NCBI GenBank assembly: GCA_012510755.1
Contig: JAAZHL010000318.1
Coordinates: forward strand, 1 to 5,754
Origin: Leucobacter sp.
GTDB taxonomy: Bacteria > Actinomycetota > Actinomycetes > Actinomycetales > Microbacteriaceae
DNA: 5,754 nt
Direction of reading: 5' to 3'
Part shown: one piece after another, positions 1 through 5,103 of the stretch
Position numbering within the stretch: the stretch's first letter is position 1
Layout of the letters: each line of letters opens with the position of its first letter
The notes under the pieces: model-generated
The model's input: the letters and a program-made list of their open reading frames with translations, nothing else
What the model was told of the DNA's origin: nothing
The model's database searches: none
Program-made: the position numbers and the translations under genes

Positions 1-20
1 GTCTCATTCGAGTTAGTCAT
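1..20 (-). CDS. start of a downstream operon gene, cut by the left edge
   Basis: On the minus strand an ATG at 20..18 opens a frame (MTNSNE) that stays open to the edge. A GGAG Shine-Dalgarno sequence at 30..27 lies 6 bases ahead of it, which is good spacing. An in-frame ATG at 32..30 is also possible but overlaps that GGAG. The gene would follow the decarboxylase gene after a gap of 51 bases with no terminator, so it is probably in the same operon. By analogy with known four-carbon acid sugar operons it could encode the missing dehydrogenase or isomerase. Six codons cannot show this. Confidence 0.4.
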
Positions 21-71
21 TGGTTTCTCCATAACTTCATCATTTTGCTCAGCCCGCTTGGCTGCGCTCGA

Positions 72-710
72 CTACTGAGGGTATGCATTCCGAAGTTCAG
101 CCTGTTCGTTTTCAGAAAGCAGGTTGACGTTTTCGAAAGCGCGAAGCTGAAGCCAGGTAGCTGCAGTAAGTTCTGACTCCCGAATTCGATCTATCAGCTG
201 TTCAGTTCGAATCGCCCATGAGACCAGGCCGTGGTTTTGCAGCAACATGGTGTGCGCAGCAGACTCAGAGGCAAACATTGCGTCTGCCTGAGGCTGTGAC
301 CCCGGAACCGCATATTTGATCAGAGGCACTTCGCCGACCTTCATCACAAAATATGGGGTAAGGGGTGGAATCGCAGTCTTGCCCGAAAAAGCCGGCAGAC
401 AAGACACGCTGACGCCGGAAGCAGAATGCACATGGCCCACGAACCCCTGTTGATCTGGCACTCTTGCATGCATCGCAAGATGCAGAGGCAGCTCCTTCGA
501 CGCACCAGGTGCAACCTCGCGCACTCGTCGAGTACTCCAGTCAACTTTGCAGCGAACGAGATCGTGGGCAGCAAGCTTATACAGGTCGACACCGCTGCGA
601 GTGATGACTACATCGTCTTGGTCACGCCATGACACATTGCCGGTGCCACCGGGACAATATCCAAGGTCAGCGAGTTCTCGACCCATCGCGATGAGTTCTC
701 GTTCGCTCAT
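72..710 (-). CDS. otnC: class II aldolase-family protein, probable 3-oxo-tetronate 4-phosphate decarboxylase (OtnC)
   Basis: This 212-residue protein has the class II aldolase/adducin fold, and its length is usual for the family. Visible motifs are the phosphate-binding GGTGNVS loop (21-27), SKE with a candidate catalytic Glu73, the zinc ligands His93 and His95 in GHVHS, a TPYFVMKVGEVP stretch (118-129), and a third zinc ligand His160 in QNHG. These correspond to the metal site of L-fuculose-phosphate aldolase. In OtnC-type members the reaction is decarboxylation of 3-oxo-tetronate 4-phosphate to dihydroxyacetone phosphate and CO2 in the cytoplasm. The specific assignment rests on the adjacent OtnK-type kinase; the fold alone would also fit a sugar-phosphate aldolase. 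The ATG at 710 overlaps the kinase stop codon (ATGA) and has a strong GGAGGTG at 725..719, 8 bases upstream, so the start is well supported and translation is probably coupled. Confidence 0.85.
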   Translation of the reverse strand: MSERELIAMGRELADLGYCPGGTGNVSWRDQDDVVITRSGVDLYKLAAHDLVRCKVDWSTRRVREVAPGASKELPLHLAMHARVPDQQGFVGHVHSASGVSVSCLPAFSGKTAIPPLTPYFVMKVGEVPLIKYAVPGSQPQADAMFASESAAHTMLLQNHGLVSWAIRTEQLIDRIRESELTAATWLQLRAFENVNLLSENEQAELRNAYPQ

Positions 711-1960
711 GCGTCAAGCACCTCCCACCCGCGCACGAAGAAATCATCAGCACCGAAGTTGCCTGATTTCAACGCGATCGAGATGCGACCACCATCTGCG
801 GTTGTCACCACGCACCACGGAACGCCTTCGTCAATGCTCGGACCGATCGAAAGCGTGACACCTTCGAGCGCACGAACCACTGAGGCCGAACTCTCTCCCC
901 CTGCGACCATAAATTCACGCACGCCAAGGTCGTATGACGCCCGTGCAGCGGCGGCGAGTACAGACTCGATGCGTTCGGCCAGCTCTTGCTCTGGAGTACC
1001 TTCAGCCAACAAATCTGGTCGACGCACGAGTACTGTTTTACCAGCACCGACTCGCGTCTTCAGCCATTCCGTACACTGCGCAATCGAGGTGGAGCCGTCG
1101 GTCATGGCGTCAATCACGAACGTTTCGATGTGTGTTTGCGCCGCAAGCAACGCGAGCTGACGTTTGGTGGCGGTCGATTGGCTCCCAGCGATGATCACAC
1201 GACCGCCAGAGCCCGCACTCGTCAGGCCGACCCGAGCCGAGCTGCCTACCACAGGGTACTGTTTCGCTAGACCTGCACCACCGCTGACGAGCGCATGCGA
1301 CTGTACCTGTCTTGCAATTCGAGTCAGGTCTTCACGACTTACTGCGTCTACCACCGCATATACAGGTGCGCTTCGTTCTTGAGACAGTGCGCTGCCAAGC
1401 GAGTCGCCTCGAACTGTCTCGAGTGCAACTAACTCACACTGGGTGCGAGTTTGCGCACCAAGAAGCCGCAGCACAGACGAATCACGCATTGGCGTAATGG
1501 GATGATCTCGCATATGAGACTCTGCGAGCAGCTGATCACCAACGAAGAGGTAGCCCTGGTACTGGGTACGTCCGTTGTCGGGATAAGCAGGGATCACAAC
1601 TGACAGCCTGGCCCCAGAAGCTTCTTGCAACGTATCGAGCACCGGCCCAATATTGCCCTCATCGGTCGAGTCAAAGGTTGAGCAGTACTTAAAATACAGC
1701 TGATCACGCAGAGGATTATAGGCTGCACGACGCAGTACGTCACGTACCACTCGCACTGATTCTGCCGCAGTTGATGAGCGGGTCTTTAGTGCAAAAATCT
1801 CAACATCTGCAGTTGCATCGTCGACGACAGGCGCGGCATCTGACCGAGGGGCTGCCTCAGTCAGATGCACACGAACCGTACGTCCTGTCTCGACAAACGC
1901 TGCACCGATATCAGTGGCCCCGGTAAAGTCGTCTGCGATGACAAGGATTCTTTCGATCAC
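707..1960 (-). CDS. otnK: four-carbon acid sugar kinase, DUF1537 family (3-oxo-tetronate 4-kinase, OtnK-like)
   Basis: This 417-residue cytoplasmic kinase would phosphorylate 3-oxo-tetronate at O4 using ATP. It shows the family's two parts. The N-terminal sugar-binding domain has ADDFTGATD (9-17), KYCSTFDST...GNIGP (91-106) and a PAYPDNGRT...HPITPMRDS stretch. The C-terminal nucleotide-binding domain has AGSQSTATKRQ, GGESS (354-358) and KSGNFG (398-403). The start is GTG at 1960: it places ADDFTGATD at the usual distance from the N-terminus, overlaps the dctP stop as GTGA, and has AGGAG at 1976..1972 about 11 bases upstream. The frame stays open to 2047, but that extension only reads dctP in another frame. 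The family more often has GGETSGAVV where this protein has GGESSASVV, a mild variation. Location between a TRAP transporter and an OtnC-type decarboxylase is the classic context. The exact isomer used cannot be read from sequence. Confidence 0.9.
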   Translation of the reverse strand: MIERILVIADDFTGATDIGAAFVETGRTVRVHLTEAAPRSDAAPVVDDATADVEIFALKTRSSTAAESVRVVRDVLRRAAYNPLRDQLYFKYCSTFDSTDEGNIGPVLDTLQEASGARLSVVIPAYPDNGRTQYQGYLFVGDQLLAESHMRDHPITPMRDSSVLRLLGAQTRTQCELVALETVRGDSLGSALSQERSAPVYAVVDAVSREDLTRIARQVQSHALVSGGAGLAKQYPVVGSSARVGLTSAGSGGRVIIAGSQSTATKRQLALLAAQTHIETFVIDAMTDGSTSIAQCTEWLKTRVGAGKTVLVRRPDLLAEGTPEQELAERIESVLAAAARASYDLGVREFMVAGGESSASVVRALEGVTLSIGPSIDEGVPWCVVTTADGGRISIALKSGNFGADDFFVRGWEVLDA

Positions 1961-2937
1961 GACTGAGCGATCTCCTGAACCTGCGCAACCCACTCCGCTA
2001 CCTGAGGATCGAGCCCCTCGTAGACCGGAGCGACCTTTGCGACCCACTCGGCACGATCGACGTCAAAGAACTGCACGCCGTTCTCTTTAAGAAAGTCGAT
2101 ATTCTCTTGTTCTTCAGCAAGTGCAGTTTCTCGGTACCAGACTGAGACCTCATCTGAGGCAGTGAGAATTGCTTGCTGCACCTCGGGTGAGAAGCTATCG
2201 AACTTCTCGCCCCAGAGCTGGAAGTGCATGTTACCCATCAGGTGACCGGTATTGGTAATGAACGGGGCAACTTCGTAGAAGGAGTCGAAGCGAGCGACGT
2301 CGACAGGGTTCTCTTGCCCTTCGACAACGCCCTGCTCGATTGCCGAGAAAGCTTCATTTAGCGACATCGGTGTGGGGCTCGCACCGAGCGCGCTCCAAGT
2401 TGCAATGTAGGTTTCCTGCGGTGGCACCCGAAGCTTCAGCCCTGTCAGATCATCAAGTGTCTCAATGGGACGAGAAGTGTTGAGAATTCGCTGACCGAAG
2501 TACATGCTGCCAATCAGCTTAAAGCCAGTCTCGCTTTCAAGCGTGTCAAGAATCTCGGTTCCGAGCTCACCGTCCCACGCTTCAAAGAGGTGGTCAGTAT
2601 CTTCATAGAGGAATGGGACGCCTTCAATTGAGGCAAGCGAGCTGTACCGTTCGAGAGTGCCGACCGATTCGATGAGCACATCAACAGTGCCAATCTCGAG
2701 GCCTTCCTGCATTTCTTCCCAGCTGCCGAGCTGCGATGTCGGGTAGACGTCAACGGTAACCTGACCATCAGTTAGCTCGTTCACGCGTTCTGCGAACATT
2801 TCGGCGGCACGGTTCGGAAGGCTATCAATGCCATATGCGTGGCCAAGCCGCAACTGCAGGCTCTCTCCGCCCGCCGATCCTTCATCAGTGGTAGATGAGC
2901 ACGCCGCGGTCGCTAGTAGCGTCCCCGCTGTAGCCAC
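1957..2937 (-). CDS. dctP: TRAP transporter solute-binding lipoprotein, DctP family (5' end out of frame with its natural start)
   Basis: This is the extracellular substrate-binding subunit of a TRAP transporter, which captures an organic acid and hands it to the DctQM membrane pair. Numbering from a GTG at 2937 (326 residues), the lipidated Cys is at 13, after a hydrophobic stretch ending ATAAC. Core DctP motifs follow: GQRILN with Arg150, LKLRVP with Arg170 (the conserved Arg that normally salt-bridges the substrate carboxylate), and GASPTPMS...GVVEGQENP (185-211). GTG 2937 is only the first standard start in this frame. It lacks a ribosome binding site and a basic n-region. The natural start appears to be ATG 2968, separated from this frame by one extra base in a 7-base A run (see the next entry). 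With six A's the precursor would be 336 residues, starting MKKLTQSLLA, with the lipid Cys at 23. The C-terminus overlaps otnK by 4 bases. A sugar-acid ligand is inferred from the neighbours. Confidence 0.88.
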   Translation of the reverse strand: MATAGTLLATAACSSTTDEGSAGGESLQLRLGHAYGIDSLPNRAAEMFAERVNELTDGQVTVDVYPTSQLGSWEEMQEGLEIGTVDVLIESVGTLERYSSLASIEGVPFLYEDTDHLFEAWDGELGTEILDTLESETGFKLIGSMYFGQRILNTSRPIETLDDLTGLKLRVPPQETYIATWSALGASPTPMSLNEAFSAIEQGVVEGQENPVDVARFDSFYEVAPFITNTGHLMGNMHFQLWGEKFDSFSPEVQQAILTASDEVSVWYRETALAEEQENIDFLKENGVQFFDVDRAEWVAKVAPVYEGLDPQVAEWVAQVQEIAQS

Positions 2938-2968
2938 AGCAAGCAGTGACTGAGTGAGTTTTTTTCAT
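2938..2968 (-). other. natural dctP start and signal-peptide n-region, shifted by one base at an A7 run
   Basis: On the minus strand ATG at 2968..2966 is followed by seven A's (2965..2959) and then CTCACTCAG. As written, the ATG frame gives a meaningless 27-residue peptide that stops at 2885. If the run had six A's, the same ATG would read MKKLTQSLLA straight into the DctP signal peptide: two lysines, a hydrophobic core, then the lipobox Cys. As written, the DctP frame meets TGA at 2967..2965, so no upstream start is available. The change is therefore a single-base gain in a homopolymer, whether an assembly error, a mutation or a slippage site. Confidence 0.8.
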
Positions 2969-2976
2969 GGGTGAAG

Positions 2977-2982
2977 ACCTCC
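2977..2982 (-). promoter_or_regulatory. ribosome binding site GGAGGT for dctP
   Basis: GGAGGT at 2982..2977 lies 8 bases before ATG 2968, a near-ideal match and spacing. It sits in the 39-base gap after dctM. It supports ATG 2968, not GTG 2937, as the evolved start of dctP and so supports the frameshift reading. Confidence 0.8.
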
Positions 2983-3007
2983 GGTTGTCTTTGTTAGTGA
3001 GGATGGA

Positions 3008-4258
3008 TTAATAGAAGAACAATGGGATAAAGGCGAAAGCGGTAAGCGCGATCATGCAAGCGATGAACCAGGGAAGCAACTCTTTGAACGATCGGTGCAT
3101 AGGTATGCCAGCGATCTTGGTTGATATGAGCAGGGTGATACCCACTGGCGGGGTGATAAGACCAAACGCCATAGCTGCAACCACGACGATTCCGAAGTGC
3201 AGCGGATCAACACCAACCCCAGTCATAATTGGCAGGAAGAGTGGGGTGAAAATCAGGATCGCTGCGCTTCCCTCAAGCACAGTTCCGATGAGCATGAGCA
3301 CGAGCACGATGATCAGCAGCATCAGCCAACGCGAATCTGTGATGCTCATCGCCCAGGCTTGAATATCGCGAGATATTCCGCTTGTCACGAGCGCCCACGA
3401 ATATACCTGGGCAAAGGCAAGGATCGACATGATCGCGATACTCAAGAACGTCGTCTCGACAACTGACGCTTTAAATGTGCGCCAGGTCAGTCCGCGATAC
3501 ATAAAGATACCGACAAAAATTGCGGCGAGCACCGCAACACCGGCGCCCTCAGTCGGCGTGAATACGCCAAACCGCACGCCACCGATCACCACAATGGGAA
3601 TGATGAGCGCTGGCAACGCCCGAACTCCACTCTTCCAGATGTCGTTCCAGCTTGACTTACGTTCGGCTGGGTAACCGCGTCTGCGCGCCGTCACGTAGGC
3701 CGTGACAAGCAAGATACCTACGAGCAGCAGGCCGGCAAACAGGCCCCACTGGAATAGCAGACCAATAGATACTTGTGCGGTGACACCGTAGAGAATCAGA
3801 TCGATACTTGGTGGCAAGAGCAGGGCAACAGTCGCTGCCGTCGCAGTGACGGCCGCTGAATATCCGCGGCTGTAACCGCGCTTCACCATGTCAGGGATCA
3901 TAATTCGACCGATCGCGCCTGCGTCGGCGACTGCGGATCCCGAGACACCACCGAAGATCATGTTCGTGAGCACGTTTACCGAGGCAAGTCCGCCACGCAC
4001 CCCACCCACTACAGAAAATGCAAAGTCAATCAGTCGACGAGTGATGCCGCCTTGATTCATGAGGCTGCCAGCAAAGACAAAGAGCGGAATCGCCAGAAGC
4101 GGGAAGGAACTAATACCTGAGATGAGCCGCTGCGCGGCAATCTCCATGGGAATCCCCGCCTGCCAGATGCTGATCATTGCTGCTGCGCCCATGGCAACCG
4201 CTACTGGCACTGCTACTACGAGCAGGATGCCGAATACTCCAAAAAGTGCGAATGGCAT
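3008..4258 (-). CDS. dctM: TRAP transporter large permease subunit, DctM family
   Basis: This 416-residue, very hydrophobic membrane protein forms the ion-coupled transport channel of the TRAP system. Its length is near the family norm and it should have about 12 membrane segments. Family signatures seen are SFPLLAIPLFVFAGSLMN (51-68), SGSAVADAGAIG (106-117), the LLPPS loop (147-151), FTPTEGAG (233-240) and GLITPPVG (366-373). These include the paired PP-containing hairpins typical of the ion transporter superfamily. The ATG at 4258 lies 6 bases past the dctQ stop, with GGGGAG at 4276..4271 inside the end of dctQ (12-base spacing, slightly long). Order and spacing mark it as the second gene of the operon. 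No break is visible. Confidence 0.93.
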   Translation of the reverse strand: MPFALFGVFGILLVVAVPVAVAMGAAAMISIWQAGIPMEIAAQRLISGISSFPLLAIPLFVFAGSLMNQGGITRRLIDFAFSVVGGVRGGLASVNVLTNMIFGGVSGSAVADAGAIGRIMIPDMVKRGYSRGYSAAVTATAATVALLLPPSIDLILYGVTAQVSIGLLFQWGLFAGLLLVGILLVTAYVTARRRGYPAERKSSWNDIWKSGVRALPALIIPIVVIGGVRFGVFTPTEGAGVAVLAAIFVGIFMYRGLTWRTFKASVVETTFLSIAIMSILAFAQVYSWALVTSGISRDIQAWAMSITDSRWLMLLIIVLVLMLIGTVLEGSAAILIFTPLFLPIMTGVGVDPLHFGIVVVAAMAFGLITPPVGITLLISTKIAGIPMHRSFKELLPWFIACMIALTAFAFIPLFFY

Positions 4259-4264
4259 GATGTG

Positions 4265-4771
4265 TTAGCGCTCCCCGTCGAGTTCAGGTGCTGAGTTGTG
4301 TGCCGGTTCGAACAATTTCTCGAGGCCGAACAGTATGACAAATGCCGAACCGATCGGAACTGCCCAATACAAGACACTCATTTGCACATTGGCGCCGAGG
4401 GCCATGCTCAGACCGCTCATGAGCTGTCGGTCGGCTGACGGCAAAAGCTGAAGTGCGTAGTAGCCGAGTACCGCGAACACGATGATGAAGACGAGGTTGC
4501 CAAGAAGATGCAACAACCGTTTGAGCCAGATTGAAGGCAACTCGGTGAGCACCTCAACTTTAATGTGCTCTTGATGCTTGAGCACCGGCCCTATTCCAAG
4601 CATCACGAACCAGACAAACAGCAACGTGGCGAGTTCTTCTGACCAGACTGTCGGCGCATTGAACACGTACCGCATGACCACCTGCAACGATACGACTGCG
4701 AGCACAGCAACCAACAGTATTCCGACAATAACGATTAACAACCGATCGATCGCTGACAATAGCGACTTCAC
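4265..4771 (-). CDS. dctQ: TRAP transporter small membrane subunit, DctQ family
   Basis: This 168-residue integral membrane protein has four predicted membrane segments (about 11-33, 47-64, 86-108 and 130-152). DctQ signatures are RYVFNAP (34-40) followed by WSEE (43-46), and HQEHIKV (67-73). It pairs with DctM in a Na+-coupled TRAP transporter. The first standard start in frame is GTG 4771, since the frame is closed by TGA at 4825..4823 with no ATG between. GTG 4771 has no convincing Shine-Dalgarno sequence; the nearest GGAG is about 17 bases away. A better start may be ATG 4854, with a strong ribosome binding site. It would give a 196-residue protein if the G7 run at 4812..4806 had eight G's. 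The membrane core is complete either way. It is the first recognisable gene of the operon. Confidence 0.88.
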   Translation of the reverse strand: MKSLLSAIDRLLIVIVGILLVAVLAVVSLQVVMRYVFNAPTVWSEELATLLFVWFVMLGIGPVLKHQEHIKVEVLTELPSIWLKRLLHLLGNLVFIIVFAVLGYYALQLLPSADRQLMSGLSMALGANVQMSVLYWAVPIGSAFVILFGLEKLFEPAHNSAPELDGER

Positions 4772-4776
4772 GAGAG

Positions 4777-4854
4777 CTACCGGGCGGCTCCAAGGTCGAG
4801 ACTCTCCCCCCCGACAGGCTCGTCACCTGTCTGCGGCGTGTTTTTGCCGAGCAT
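4777..4854 (-). CDS. 25-residue leader ORF, or displaced N-terminus of DctQ
   Basis: ATG 4854 on the minus strand opens a short frame (MLGKNTPQTGDEPVGG, then ESLDLGAAR and stop TAG at 4779..4777). It has AAGGAG at 4865..4860, 5 bases upstream, the strongest ribosome binding site near dctQ. The stop is 5 bases before GTG 4771. Adding one G to the seven-G run at 4812..4806 shifts it into the dctQ frame through SRPWSRPVALVKSLL, a believable cytoplasmic N-terminus. So it is either a coupled leader peptide or, more likely, the real start of dctQ after a one-base loss. No known family is recognisable in the peptide. Confidence 0.5.
   Translation of the reverse strand: MLGKNTPQTGDEPVGGESLDLGAAR
4813..4831. 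repeat. inverted repeat GACAGG / CCTGTC next to the C7/G7 run
   Basis: Perfect 6-base arms at 4813-4818 and 4826-4831 surround a 7-base loop. In the operon transcript the hairpin ends exactly where the seven G's (4812..4806) begin. There is no U run, so it is not a classical terminator. It could be a weak mRNA hairpin or chance, since 6-base arms are short. Confidence 0.4.
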
Positions 4855-4859
4855 CGGTG

Positions 4860-4865
4860 CTCCTT
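4860..4865 (-). promoter_or_regulatory. ribosome binding site AAGGAG ahead of dctQ
   Basis: AAGGAG at 4865..4860 lies 5 bases before ATG 4854. By contrast GTG 4771 has no such site. This is the main evidence that translation begins at 4854. Confidence 0.6.
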
Positions 4866-4908
4866 CACGATTGACAAGAAAGTTCTTTCGCGCAAATGTG
4901 CTTCTCGA

Positions 4909-4937
4909 AGAGTAGTAATCTACGTTCGAATAGTCAA
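4909..4937 (-). promoter_or_regulatory. candidate promoter of the TRAP/kinase/decarboxylase operon
   Basis: On the minus strand a -35-like TTGACT at 4937..4932 is followed after 17 bases by TACTCT at 4914..4909, which fits the loose TANNNT -10 pattern. Transcription would start near 4902, leaving about 48 bases of leader before ATG 4854, or about 130 before GTG 4771. A TTCGAA palindrome (4925-4930) falls in the spacer. The -10 match is weak. Confidence 0.4.
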
Positions 4938-4954
4938 GATTTCATCTGCGCGAT

Positions 4955-4984
4955 TTGCAATATTCACAATAAATCATTGATATT
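4955..4984 (+). promoter_or_regulatory. weak candidate promoter of the DeoR-family gene
   Basis: TTGCAA at 4955-4960 and GATATT at 4979-4984 are 18 bases apart and loosely match -35 and -10 elements. Transcription would then begin near 4991, just before the 5001-5030 palindrome, so a bound repressor could block its own gene. An alternative -10, TATGCT at 5040-5045, would put the palindrome over the -35 region. Neither is strong. Confidence 0.22.
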
Positions 4985-5000
4985 CCGCACTCTCTCCATC

Positions 5001-5030
5001 TTCCAAGATGTTCTTACGAACATTTTGGAA
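5001..5030. promoter_or_regulatory. 30-base near-perfect palindrome, probable operator
   Basis: The left arm TTCCAAGATGTTC (5001-5013) and right arm GAACATTTTGGAA (5018-5030) are inverted copies, with one mismatch (5007 against 5024) around the 4-base centre TTAC. Twelve of 13 pairs match. It lies 74 bases before the DeoR-family start and upstream of the operon promoter, a position suited to a dimeric or tetrameric regulator controlling both directions. No run of T's follows, so it is not a terminator. That the neighbouring DeoR protein binds it is inferred from position. Confidence 0.7.
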
Positions 5031-5103
5031 ATACTGAGATATGCTCAAATGAAAGCTCCGGCCGCTGGCCAGCGACGACCAATCAAGTTGAGAGCAACAC
5101 AAA

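Larger units (their letters stand above)
4772..5103. other. divergent intergenic control region between dctQ and the DeoR-family gene
   Basis: This 332-base stretch separates two divergent transcription units. It holds the short frame at 4854 to 4777, a candidate operon promoter (4937 to 4909), an AT-rich part (about 4950-4985) with the hexamer ATATTC repeated 20 bases apart (4960-4965 and 4980-4985), and the palindrome at 5001-5030. The motif GTTCTTWCG from the palindrome centre (5010-5018) recurs at 4882-4890, near the expected operon transcription start. No RNA gene or terminator is visible. Confidence 0.75.

Noticed and set aside
50..64. CAGCC / GGCTG hairpin after otnC as a terminator
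   Set aside because: The stem is only 5 bases and no T run follows in the direction of transcription, so it does not look like an intrinsic terminator.
759..1270. Several plus-strand frames opposite the kinase gene
   Set aside because: They lie fully antisense to a strongly supported kinase, show no recognisable domain, and lack convincing ribosome binding sites.
1961..2047. N-terminal extension of the kinase frame upstream of GTG 1960
   Set aside because: It adds 29 Gly/Arg/Ser-rich residues that simply read the end of dctP in another frame; the family N-terminus begins close to ADDFTGATD, and the GTGA overlap with AGGAG fits 1960.
4560..4895. Longer minus-strand frame covering the start of dctQ
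   Set aside because: It is rich in Arg and Cys and overlaps the convincing DctQ membrane protein in another frame; it is a shadow frame.
4871..4899. Plus-strand TTGACA at 4871-4876 as a -35 for the regulator
   Set aside because: The hexamer is perfect, but nothing resembling a -10 follows at 16-18 bases (AAATGT at 17), and it is over 200 bases from the gene start.
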